From NCBI GenBank assembly GCA_029775875.1, contig JARVKD010000008.1, positions 1 to 40,874 on the forward strand: a DNA stretch of 40,874 nucleotides, read 5' to 3'. Under the pieces are notes generated by a model that was not told where the DNA came from, did no database searches, and saw only the letters and a list, made by a program, of their open reading frames with translations. Positions 1 to 7,079 of the stretch are shown here, one piece after another. The stretch is from Nitrososphaeria archaeon (lineage in GTDB: Archaea; Thermoproteota; Nitrososphaeria; Nitrososphaerales; JACAEJ01). The position numbers were made by a program, and so were the translations under genes. Position 1 is the first letter of the stretch, and each line of letters opens with the position of its first letter.

Positions 1-44
1 CTGTCACCGTTCTGACCCGGGTTCAAATCCCGGCCGAGGCGCCA
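1..44 (+). tRNA. tRNA-Asp (GTC), 3' part, cut by window start
   Basis: The T arm is a perfect 5-bp stem (CCGGG at 17-21, CCCGG at 29-33) closing a TTCAAAT loop. It is followed by a 7-base acceptor strand (34-40), discriminator G at 41 and an encoded CCA at 42-44. The first seven bases fit an anticodon loop CTGTCAC, placing anticodon GTC at 3-5. G as discriminator agrees with tRNA-Asp. The 5' half lies outside the window, so the anticodon stem cannot be checked. Confidence 0.78.
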
Positions 45-80
45 TTGTTCCTTTTTCTTGTTGAGCGCTTTTTCCCATTT
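45..80 (+). terminator. T-rich terminator after the tRNA
   Basis: Several T runs (TTTTTC, CTTTTTCCC, ATTTT) follow the CCA end directly, as expected for archaeal U-rich termination. No stable hairpin is evident. The rest of the stretch to 230 holds a TATA-like element (TTATAC near 198) that could serve the next gene. Confidence 0.45.
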
Positions 81-230
81 TATCCTTATTTCTTGGTTGA
101 TCAAATAATCTCTCAAAATTCTTTTATGATTCGAATCGATTTCGCTAGTAGTTTACTGCTCTCAAGACGATAAGTTAAGAATCTAAAGAGTTTTACCATT
201 ATACCGATACTTTTTTACTTCATAGGTGAA

Positions 231-506
231 GTGTATAAGCCCTTAAATGTAGTTGAAATGGAGTCAATCCAATCTTTGGCTGATATGAAAAAAGAGTTAG
301 AGGCGAGAATACAAGCATTAGAAGCTGAAAAGGCTGCGCTGCTAGAGGAGATACCAAACTTGAGGGAGAAACTTACAGTGCTAAAGTTAGAGCGCCACGC
401 TCAAGCGTTGGGAAATGAAGTCTCAAGCCTAAAAGCAGAAAGGAGCAATTTAGAGCAAGAAATTGCGAACTACACTAATCCACAACAGGCGAGCTTTACA
501 TCTTGA
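231..506 (+). CDS. Small coiled-coil protein, function unknown
   Basis: This 91-residue protein is almost entirely heptad-patterned helix, rich in Glu, Lys, Leu and Ala from about residue 15 to 80, with no Cys and no membrane segment. The chosen start is GTG at 231, shortly after an AGGTGAA Shine-Dalgarno-like run and about 30 bases after a TATA-like element; an ATG at 258 is an alternative. The C-terminal half resembles the C-terminal half of the next gene (both end in a helix followed by a short Ser/Phe tail), so the two look like paralogs. It is probably co-transcribed with that gene, 17 bases downstream. I do not recognise a family. Confidence 0.6.
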   Translation: MYKPLNVVEMESIQSLADMKKELEARIQALEAEKAALLEEIPNLREKLTVLKLERHAQALGNEVSSLKAERSNLEQEIANYTNPQQASFTS

Positions 507-523
507 ACTAAGATTGGTCGAGC

Positions 524-961
524 TTGCCTACCTGCCCTACCTGCCACTCAAAAGTAACGGAGCCTCTTAAGACATGGTCTACTGTAGAGCCTGGGAAAAA
601 TGGAAAAATCCTTGAGTGTGTGGTAGGGATCTACTGGTGTACCAATTGTAAAACGAAATTTCCTTATGTGGTAGGCAAGCGCGATCTAAAGCTAATCGAA
701 AACAGGGAGTTACAGGAGCTTCATGAGAAGATAAAGATGATGGACAAGGTTAAGCAGGAATTAACTAAAAAAATCGATCAATTGGAGAAAGAGAAGACGG
801 TAGTTGAGGGGAATCTTTTGTTAACCAGACTTGAGGATAGGGCTGAGAACCTAAAGGTTGAAGTATCTTTACTCAGAGAGGTAAAAAGAGAGATTGAGGA
901 CATGATCGATTATCTTGAGCATACCCCTTCTTTTTTTAAACTCCAGGGCAAAAAGCCCTAA
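524..961 (+). CDS. Zinc-ribbon plus coiled-coil protein, function unknown
   Basis: This 145-residue protein begins with a zinc-ribbon pattern (CPTCHS near residues 4-9 and CTNCKT near 39-44), followed by a long charged coiled coil (about 55-135). The start is a TTG at 524; the zinc ribbon begins immediately after it, so a later start would destroy the domain. It follows the preceding coiled-coil gene by 17 bases and shares its C-terminal helix pattern, suggesting duplication with gain or loss of the zinc ribbon. The architecture suggests a scaffold or nucleic-acid-associated protein, but no function can be assigned. Confidence 0.65.
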   Translation: MPTCPTCHSKVTEPLKTWSTVEPGKNGKILECVVGIYWCTNCKTKFPYVVGKRDLKLIENRELQELHEKIKMMDKVKQELTKKIDQLEKEKTVVEGNLLLTRLEDRAENLKVEVSLLREVKREIEDMIDYLEHTPSFFKLQGKKP

Positions 962-974
962 AGTAAGCATGTTG

Positions 975-1015
975 ATGAGATTATTCTAATACATGATCTC
1001 ATTTTAATTTTCTTT
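975..1015 (+). terminator. Hairpin and T-rich tail between convergent genes
   Basis: ATGAGAT at 975-981 and ATCTCAT at 996-1002 can form a 7-bp stem with a 14-base loop. It is followed by TTTTAATTTTCTTT. It lies just after the zinc-ribbon gene and before the convergent hypA, so it probably ends the plus-strand transcript. Confidence 0.5.
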
Positions 1016-1062
1016 GTTACTAATTCTCAGCAAGAAAATCTTTTCGTCCTTTATTATGATAA

Positions 1063-1479
1063 TTACTTCCTTATCTTTATTCCTTTCAGCACACACTCTT
1101 TTCCTGACAAGACATCTATCTCGTTTGAACCACAACAAGGGCAAATCATAGATGTGAAATAATTATCCATACAATGCACACAACTTAGATTTTCAAGATG
1201 ACTGATCATAGGCGATCTTGAAGATAGATCGGGTCTCCAAGAATGCTTACATTTTTTACACTCAAAGATAGACTCGGTTGCATCTATCTTTATCTTACAA
1301 TTTTTAAAAGTGGCTTCATCTTCGAATATAGTCTCAAGTGTAAATTGGAGTTGCTGGGGGCTTATCATAGTCAACTCTCCTAACTCGATTTCTAACTCTA
1401 TCACTTCTTTACCTTCCTTTTCTTCTAATATCCCCTTGACCATATCGAAAATAGCCAAGGCTAAAGATATTTCATGCAT
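1063..1479 (-). CDS. hypA: HypA-type nickel insertion / zinc protein
   Basis: HypA delivers nickel to [NiFe]-hydrogenase precursors and carries a structural zinc site. This 138-residue protein starts MHEISLA, with the N-terminal Met-His-Glu that HypA uses to bind nickel. Its zinc region begins at CKKC (about residues 74-77) and closes at CPCC (about 113-116). The extra residues between the Cys pairs match the longer HypA form known from Thermococcales. Its start overlaps the end of the upstream Cys-rich gene by 8 bases, so the two are translationally coupled. No hypB, other hyp genes or hydrogenase genes are in the window. It could serve a hydrogenase elsewhere or another nickel protein. Confidence 0.88.
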   Translation of the reverse strand: MHEISLALAIFDMVKGILEEKEGKEVIELEIELGELTMISPQQLQFTLETIFEDEATFKNCKIKIDATESIFECKKCKHSWRPDLSSRSPMISHLENLSCVHCMDNYFTSMICPCCGSNEIDVLSGKECVLKGIKIRK

Positions 1480-2536
1480 CTCTCTTCTCCCTCACATCTG
1501 GGAAATCCTTTGCTAACGATGGTTTTATGACCTCAATCCCCTTCGATCTAAGAAGCATGTTTATTGCTCCACTTAACGCGCATAAAGAGCCATATCCCTT
1601 GCCTACTATCTGAGAATCATCTTTTACGGTAACTGTTAGGAATTTTTCATAGCCCAATTCAGCTCTTAGTCCAGTTTCAGACAGTCTTTTCAAAACAACG
1701 TTTCCCATGGCGCCCATGGCCTTCCCAAGCCAGATGTCCTTGACCGGGCATTGATCGCAGTATCCCTTAAGAACCTTGCCAGCTTTCGAGCCAACTAATC
1801 CTGCGGCTACTTCTGTTCTGACTATTGCATATGCAGTACAACAACCCCAATTCTCGGCTAATTTCTTCTCTCCTTCCAAAAGTGAGACAACAACATGAAA
1901 GTTCTCCCATTTGAACACATTTTCTATATTACGCTCCCATTTTAGTTTGCCTGTATTAACTTCATTTTTGAGCTGTTCCTTCACATACCCCCCAAGTTCA
2001 GGGTCTCTGGAGGCTGCTATAACTGCAGCACATGCAGGGCAAAAGATATTTTGAGCTTCGGATATTTTTCTATTGTTTTTATCATAGAACTCGACTGTTA
2101 CTCCAATTCTATCCCTCTTAGCAAAAACTTTACCTCCTTGACTTGAAACCTTCGAGATGGCTATGGCTGCTGGTCTGACTATTCGACCGAAACCAAAGAT
2201 TTCCTTAACCTTTTTTATATCTTCTTCACTTGTAAGAACTTCTCTTAATTCACTCCTCCACGGCTCAGGCACAACTTCTCCCTCTATCATGGCCCTCAGG
2301 GTTGCTGGTGGCCATGTGATGTCTATTCCCTCTTCTATGATGCTTCCATTTGGATCGATCATTTTACTTATGGCACCTTCAGGGACCTCTTGTGAGACAA
2401 CTTTGCAACCGTACTCGCTTAAGAGCGCCAATACTTGATGATACATTCCGCATGATCCTTCAGAATGCCTAAGGTATTTTTTTAATCGATCATTGATCAC
2501 ATTTAGGTCGAGTTTATCTTTCACATATCTCACCAT
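1472..2536 (-). CDS. Unrecognised cysteine-rich protein coupled to hypA
   Basis: I do not recognise this 354-residue protein. It has nine cysteines: 29, 44, a CPAC pair at 166/169, adjacent Cys at 232/233, a CDQC pair at 260/263, and 319. That spacing suits an iron-sulfur cluster or metal site. No signal peptide or membrane segment is visible, so it is probably cytoplasmic. A Gly/Ala-rich stretch (about 243-280) looks like a cofactor or nucleotide fold. The ATG at 2536 has no Shine-Dalgarno site, but an AT-rich TATA-like element lies about 25 bases upstream, so it is probably leaderless. It is the first gene of an operon with hypA and lies 65 bases after hdrE, which suggests metal-centre assembly or redox work. 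That role is inference. Confidence 0.7.
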   Translation of the reverse strand: MVRYVKDKLDLNVINDRLKKYLRHSEGSCGMYHQVLALLSEYGCKVVSQEVPEGAISKMIDPNGSIIEEGIDITWPPATLRAMIEGEVVPEPWRSELREVLTSEEDIKKVKEIFGFGRIVRPAAIAISKVSSQGGKVFAKRDRIGVTVEFYDKNNRKISEAQNIFCPACAAVIAASRDPELGGYVKEQLKNEVNTGKLKWERNIENVFKWENFHVVVSLLEGEKKLAENWGCCTAYAIVRTEVAAGLVGSKAGKVLKGYCDQCPVKDIWLGKAMGAMGNVVLKRLSETGLRAELGYEKFLTVTVKDDSQIVGKGYGSLCALSGAINMLLRSKGIEVIKPSLAKDFPDVREKRDA

Positions 2537-2601
2537 AAAGAGGATGAATCGTTAAATTAAATCTTACTGCAGTATCTTCTCGCAATGTAAACTTTCTTAG
2601 G

Positions 2602-3429
2602 TTATTTAGAAATACCTCTTACCACTTGAGTTATAGTGAGAGAGATTATATGAATTAGTTTGCTGAAAGGAAGGTATATTAGGAGTACCTCTACAACAAA
2701 AAGATGTAACGCGAAATAAGGATTAGCTACGATTGGCATCGGATTAAGGGCAAGCATATTCAAGAAATAGGGTCTTATCTCATTGAACATCGAAACATGG
2801 GCTTCTGGGATGAATCTCATGGTCATTCCAAGAAAACCTTTAACCAACAAGAGAATCAACAAAAAATAATCGCCAAGAATTGAAATCTTTCTAATCTCTT
2901 TGACAAATATCCTTCTTAAGAGAAGAATAGTAATTCCACCAATGAAGATCACTCCAACTATTGAACCTGTTAACCCAGAGAAGGCTTCTATCTCACTCTC
3001 AGTAAAATGCAGTGCATCCCATATGGGGGTGAACTCGATAGCTAGCCTCGCATGTCCTATCAACATGCCTAGTAAAGCGATATGTGTAGGCCAAGTGATT
3101 AGCCATAACTTGAAGGAACCTCTATACACCCTTCGTAGAAAGAATATCTCCAGTATTATTCCCTTCACAAGATTTACTATCCTCCTTGGTATACTTGGCG
3201 TTTTCTTATACCCAACAGATTGAGATTGTACTTGATCTGTAGTTGAAGTTGCATAACTCGCTATACTTGATGGTTCCTTGAACTCAAGAGACTGGGATTT
3301 TTGATCAGATCTGAACCAATCGGCTATTCTATATATTATCCCACCGAAAAATATAGTTGCAGAGACGTAAGGCATGATCCCCATGACAAACAGATAGAAT
3401 AAATCCGCCAAAGTGCCTTCTGTTGGCAT
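2602..3429 (-). CDS. hdrE: HdrE-like cytochrome b (NarI/DsrM family) membrane subunit
   Basis: HdrE is the membrane cytochrome b that passes electrons from methanophenazine or another quinone-like carrier to HdrD, which reduces CoM-S-S-CoB. About five hydrophobic helices are visible. Candidate haem-ligand histidines sit in the second helix (THIALLG and GHARLA) and the last helix (ALHLF and KLIHI). A Ser/Gln-rich hydrophilic linker lies between helices 1 and 2 (about residues 35-80). The start is ATG at 3429, preceded by AGGAGG; an upstream TTG at 3453 is possible. The divergent neighbour is hdrD, 71 bases away, sharing one AT-rich promoter region. The DsrM of sulfate reducers belongs to the same family, but the methanogenesis context favours HdrE. 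Confidence 0.82.
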   Translation of the reverse strand: MPTEGTLADLFYLFVMGIMPYVSATIFFGGIIYRIADWFRSDQKSQSLEFKEPSSIASYATSTTDQVQSQSVGYKKTPSIPRRIVNLVKGIILEIFFLRRVYRGSFKLWLITWPTHIALLGMLIGHARLAIEFTPIWDALHFTESEIEAFSGLTGSIVGVIFIGGITILLLRRIFVKEIRKISILGDYFLLILLLVKGFLGMTMRFIPEAHVSMFNEIRPYFLNMLALNPMPIVANPYFALHLFVVEVLLIYLPFSKLIHIISLTITQVVRGISK

Positions 3430-3500
3430 GTTCCTCCTATCATGCCTTAACAATATTTATATTTAATGATTTACCCATATAATTTGAGGAAAGATTGAAC

Positions 3501-4676
3501 ATGGAAGTTGGAAAAATTGGAAACATCAGATCTGGGCTAAGACCCTTACTAAAGGTGCAGTTAGACTCATGCACTAGATGCGGAGTTTGCGTGAAATGGT
3601 GCCCTGCTGTTGAAGAGTTAGGAGAACTAGTCTTTTCGCCGGTAATGAAGATGGATCTTCTCAGGAAAGCTTCCAAGTCAAAGCCTACAGAAAATCTCAT
3701 TGAAGAAGCAAAGAGAGCCTTCTATGCCTGCACAGTTTGTGGAGCTTGTAGCTCTGTCTGTGGTTCTTTGATAGATACTCCAGAGCTTTGGGAGAGTATA
3801 AGAACTGGACTAGTAGAACTGGGAATAGGTCCCTATGGGAAGCAAATTGGATATGAACCAAGAGTGAAATCGAAATACAATCCGTACGACGAAGCCCCAA
3901 ATGCTAGATTGAACTGGCTTCCTAATGATGTGAAAGTTGCAGGGAAAGCAGATTTAGGTCTATACATAGGTTGTACTCAATCATACAGACAACAGAAGTA
4001 TGCCATCCTTACAGCAAGGTTGCTACAGAAACTAGGAATCAAGTTCACTCTACTTGGGAACGAAGAATGGTGTTGTGGTTCTCCTTTATTAAGAACAGGG
4101 CAAGAAGAGTTAGTACCAAGCCTAGTGAAGCACAATGTTGATGCCTTTAAGGAGAGGGGCGTAAGAAGGGTTGTTTATACCTGTGCAGGTTGTTTCAGAA
4201 CTAGCCTTATTGATTGGCCTAAGTACTATGGAGTTCCATTCGAAGTTAACCATGTGACACAGCTTATGGCTGAGCTGATCAATAAGAACTACATCAATGC
4301 TAGCAAATTGAATCCGTTTACAAAAGTGGTTACTTATCATGACCCATGCCATCTAGGTCGACACATAGGCATTTATGATGAACCTCGCTTAGTATTAACC
4401 GAAATCCCCAAAATTGACTTCATAGAGATGAAAAGAAGTAAAGAAACTGCAAGATGTTGTGGAGCTGGAGGAGGAGTCAAGGCAGGGATGCCAGATCTGG
4501 CACTAAAAATGTCCCTTAGGAGGCTAAAGGATACAATGGATACTGGAGCATCTGCCTTAGTCACTTCTTGTCCATTCTGTTTATTGAACTTCAAGGATGG
4601 TATAAAGGAGGCCAAAGTAGGTCTGGAAGTCTTTGATTTAACAGAGTTGATAGCCAGTCAGCTGGGAATAACCTGA
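3501..4676 (+). CDS. hdrD: HdrD-like heterodisulfide reductase catalytic subunit
   Basis: HdrD reduces the CoM-CoB heterodisulfide made by MCR, regenerating both thiols. In this 391-residue protein the N-terminus carries two [4Fe-4S] motifs (Cys 24, 27, 30, 34 and Cys 77, 80, 83, 87). Two CCG domains follow, the active-site [4Fe-4S] type: Cys 158, 191, 192, 228, 231 and Cys 283, 319, 320, 357, 360. This is the fused HdrC-HdrB architecture, close to the roughly 400 residues usual for HdrD. The ATG at 3501 is preceded by GAGG ten bases upstream; a TTG at 3495 is less likely. It is transcribed away from hdrE. DsrK is an alternative family member, but with mcr beside it HdrD is the better call. 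Confidence 0.88.
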   Translation: MEVGKIGNIRSGLRPLLKVQLDSCTRCGVCVKWCPAVEELGELVFSPVMKMDLLRKASKSKPTENLIEEAKRAFYACTVCGACSSVCGSLIDTPELWESIRTGLVELGIGPYGKQIGYEPRVKSKYNPYDEAPNARLNWLPNDVKVAGKADLGLYIGCTQSYRQQKYAILTARLLQKLGIKFTLLGNEEWCCGSPLLRTGQEELVPSLVKHNVDAFKERGVRRVVYTCAGCFRTSLIDWPKYYGVPFEVNHVTQLMAELINKNYINASKLNPFTKVVTYHDPCHLGRHIGIYDEPRLVLTEIPKIDFIEMKRSKETARCCGAGGGVKAGMPDLALKMSLRRLKDTMDTGASALVTSCPFCLLNFKDGIKEAKVGLEVFDLTELIASQLGIT

Positions 4677-4731
4677 AGGGTATTCCTATCGCCCTAATTA
4701 CACCTTAAGAGTAAGCGAAATCAACTATTGC

Positions 4732-5001
4732 TTATTTTTCCTGCATTTCCTCAATTCTTTGAGTGAAATATTCTACCAGACGCTGTCTTGCTTTTTCAAG
4801 AATTTCCTTTTTCTTCGATTTGAAGGCTAAGGCTTTTATCTTTGTAGGCTTCTCTTCACCAGGAGGATAGGTATAAGCATCTTTTTCGACGATTTCTAGA
4901 TTAAGTTCCTTAGTTATTTTCAATATGATAGAGAGAGGAACGCCAGGCATAATAATTAGGTGATAGGCTTCGTCTTCTTTTTCGCCACTCAACCTGGACA
5001 T
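4732..5001 (-). CDS. Small hypothetical protein
   Basis: This protein of 89 residues, counted from the ATG at 5001, has a mixed alpha/beta N-terminal half and a charged helical C-terminus (about residues 62-89). No Cys, membrane segment or known motif is visible. A TTG one codon upstream is an alternative start. The sequence before it is AT-rich with a TATA-like run near 5044, consistent with a leaderless message. It is convergent with hdrD and lies about 100 bases beyond the AbrB-type gene on the same strand. No function can be assigned. Confidence 0.5.
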   Translation of the reverse strand: MSRLSGEKEDEAYHLIIMPGVPLSIILKITKELNLEIVEKDAYTYPPGEEKPTKIKALAFKSKKKEILEKARQRLVEYFTQRIEEMQEK

Positions 5002-5102
5002 CAAGCAAAAGTTTGGTATATCTTGTTAATAATGTTTTTAAAATTGTTAAAGGACAAAACTCAAAAAACTCACAATTGTAAAGTGACATGTTAAAGCGTC
5101 AA

Positions 5103-5288
5103 CTATGTTGTAACAGGCTCATAGATTATTCTGCCCTTAGTATCTACCTTTACATACATGATCTCTCCCTTTTGGAGCTTGACCATTTCTCTTACGGTCT
5201 TTGGTATTGCAACTGTGTAGGTTGATCCACCAACTTCTTGAATCCTTACTATGCCCACTATCTTTTCCTTTGGTATATTCTTCACCAT
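5103..5288 (-). CDS. AbrB/SpoVT-type DNA-binding protein
   Basis: This 61-residue protein is essentially one swapped-hairpin AbrB domain: a short N-terminal strand (IVRIQEVG), the conserved TYTVAIPKTVRE core, the LQKGE turn, then a strand before the C-terminus. Such proteins act as dimeric DNA-binding regulators or as antitoxins. No toxin gene is adjacent, so a transcription regulator is likelier. A strong TATA box (5311-5320) lies about 25 bases before the ATG, giving a leaderless message. It diverges from mcrB and shares a 236-base intergenic region with it, so it may regulate mcrB or itself; this is inferred from position only. Confidence 0.8.
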   Translation of the reverse strand: MVKNIPKEKIVGIVRIQEVGGSTYTVAIPKTVREMVKLQKGEIMYVKVDTKGRIIYEPVTT

Positions 5289-5310
5289 AGCTTACATGTG
5301 GGGCAAGTCC

Positions 5311-5320
5311 TTTATATAAA
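5311..5320 (-). promoter_or_regulatory. TATA box for the AbrB-type gene
   Basis: The minus strand reads TTTATATAAA, a near-ideal archaeal TATA box centred about 27 bases before the ATG at 5288. The predicted transcript begins at or next to the start codon. Confidence 0.6.
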
Positions 5321-5483
5321 ACTATATTTGCCATATGGGCGACATTTTTCTTCTCATGAATTTCCCTTTTAACGCACTTTTTTAGGTCGTTGCAATCTTT
5401 ACCAAAATTATAGCTATTCTTTAGATTTACTAATCCTAAAAGCAAATAACCACGCTCAAAATGCACGAAAAATGGTAACAATA

Positions 5484-5490
5484 CTTATAA
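5484..5490 (+). promoter_or_regulatory. TATA box for mcrB
   Basis: CTTATAA lies 35-41 bases before the mcrB ATG, predicting transcription start near 5512 and a leader of about 13 bases. The leader contains GTGAT, a short Shine-Dalgarno-like match. The 5321-5480 stretch shows no further gene; CCATATGG at 5331-5338 is the only small palindrome seen. Confidence 0.55.
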
Positions 5491-5524
5491 GCTAAAAAGG
5501 AACTTTCTTGACTCGTGATAAAAA

Positions 5525-6850
5525 ATGCCAAAATACCCTGATAAGATAGACTGCTATGACGATCGAGGCAATCTAGTTGAGAAAAATGTCCCACTCGAGG
5601 CAATATCGCCTCTTTTAAATCCAGCGATAAAGAAGATAGTCTCTCTAGCGAAAAGAAGTGCTATAGTAAACTTAGAAGGCTTACAGAAGGCGCTAGCAAC
5701 TGGAGGAGTTGGGGGCGCGGGCAGTTCTGTTCCCGGGCGAGAAATCAATATACCTGTACTAGAAAATACGGATGCTATTATCGATGCCCTAAAGAAGTAT
5801 ATACAAGTGAAGCCTGGAGACGATACTGAAATAACAAAGATCGCTGGTGGAAAACAGCTTCTTGTCAAAATACCAACTTTGAGAGGCGAAGCTGGAGTAG
5901 AGTACACTACTGGTTTTACAGTTGTAGCTGCTGCTATGTGCCAAGCCCTGTTCGATATCTTTAAGCTAGATATATGGGATGCAGACATGGTCCATGCCGC
6001 TATTTGGGGAAGGTACCCACAATCTGTTAATCCAATGGGCTCTTTCGTAAGTACTCTTCTATCAGTACCTCAGATGAATGAAGGAATGGGTTATGCCCTC
6101 AGGAACATACCTTGTGCCAACATAGCCATGATCACTAAGAAAAACGCTATGAACGCAGCCGCATTAGCCTCCGTCCTCGAGCAAACAGCCATGTTTGAAA
6201 TGGGGGATGCTATCGGTTCTTTTGAGAGACTCCATCTTCTAGGACTTGCTTTTCAAGGCCTTAATGCCAACAACTTCGTCTATAGCCTTGTGAAAGAGAA
6301 CGGGAAAGGTACGGTTGGAGACGTTGTTGCCGGCACAGTGAAAAGAGCGATAGATGACAAGGTAATAAGACCTCTAAAGAAAGAGGCGAACTATACAGTC
6401 TATACAACAGATGATATGTCAAAATGGAACGCCTATGCTTGTGCAGGTATGTTGGCTGCCAATATGGTATTGTCTGGTTCTGCTAGGGCTATGCAGCATG
6501 CACCTTCTCTCATGTTGTACTTCTCAGACCTCATAGAGCGTGAGACAGGCTTGCCTGGACCTGATTTTGGCAAAATACACATGACGGCTATAGAAATGTC
6601 ATTCTTTAGTCATTCGATTTATGGAGGAGGCAATCCAGCTGTTTTCCATGGAAACCATATAGTCACAAGGCATAGCAAAGGATTCGCTATTCCATGTATA
6701 GCTGCTTCTGTAGCCTTAGACGCAGGAACAACCTATTACTCACCAGAGAAGATATCAGGAGTCACAGAAGTCTTCTCCGAAATCCCAGAGCTAAGAGAAC
6801 CAATAATTCACATTGCTAAAGCTGCTGCCGAAATCAAAGGACAAGTCTGA
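5525..6850 (+). CDS. mcrB: Methyl-coenzyme M reductase subunit beta
   Basis: McrB is one of three subunits of the (alpha-beta-gamma)2 enzyme that releases methane from methyl-CoM and CoB at nickel cofactor F430. The 441-residue length is normal. The active-site segment SIYGGGNPAVF is present, with Tyr366 matching the substrate-contacting tyrosine (Tyr367 of the Methanothermobacter enzyme). Phe360/Phe361 match the hydrophobic wall and His378 the CoB-binding histidine. The GNHIVTRHSKGFAIPC block is typical. Unusually, mcrB stands alone on the plus strand with its own promoter and faces mcrA end to end, rather than leading an mcrBDCGA operon. A T-rich terminator follows. Confidence 0.97.
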   Translation: MPKYPDKIDCYDDRGNLVEKNVPLEAISPLLNPAIKKIVSLAKRSAIVNLEGLQKALATGGVGGAGSSVPGREINIPVLENTDAIIDALKKYIQVKPGDDTEITKIAGGKQLLVKIPTLRGEAGVEYTTGFTVVAAAMCQALFDIFKLDIWDADMVHAAIWGRYPQSVNPMGSFVSTLLSVPQMNEGMGYALRNIPCANIAMITKKNAMNAAALASVLEQTAMFEMGDAIGSFERLHLLGLAFQGLNANNFVYSLVKENGKGTVGDVVAGTVKRAIDDKVIRPLKKEANYTVYTTDDMSKWNAYACAGMLAANMVLSGSARAMQHAPSLMLYFSDLIERETGLPGPDFGKIHMTAIEMSFFSHSIYGGGNPAVFHGNHIVTRHSKGFAIPCIAASVALDAGTTYYSPEKISGVTEVFSEIPELREPIIHIAKAAAEIKGQV

Positions 6851-6862
6851 TCTAAACTTCAC

Positions 6863-6880
6863 TTCTTTTTCTTTTTTCTA
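6863..6880 (+). terminator. T-rich terminator of mcrB
   Basis: The run TTCTTTTTCTTTTTTCT begins about 13 bases after the mcrB stop. It lies before the convergent mcrA end and fits archaeal intrinsic termination. Between here and 7050 no gene or clear repeat is visible. Confidence 0.5.
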
Positions 6881-7056
6881 ACAATTTGTTTTAGTAGCCT
6901 TTCTGCGTACTATGCCACCTTAGTTGATTATGACCTTAACATATTCATACAAGCCTAATACCAGATATTGAAGTTAAAGAGACTTCTAGAGATGATTCCG
7001 AGTAAAGCAATGAAGTAATAGCGGCTTATGTACTATATGTTAGATAATGAAATTTG

Positions 7057-7068
7057 CAAAAAATAAAA
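7057..7068 (-). terminator. T-rich terminator of mcrGA
   Basis: On the minus strand, CTTTTATTTTTTGC occurs about 15 bases after the mcrA stop. It would end the mcrG-mcrA transcript before it runs into mcrB. Confidence 0.45.
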
Positions 7069-7079
7069 GTGGGGAGTTA

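Noticed and set aside
5554-5988. A 144-codon antisense frame inside mcrB
   Set aside because: It is a mirror of the mcrB coding sequence with no motif of its own.
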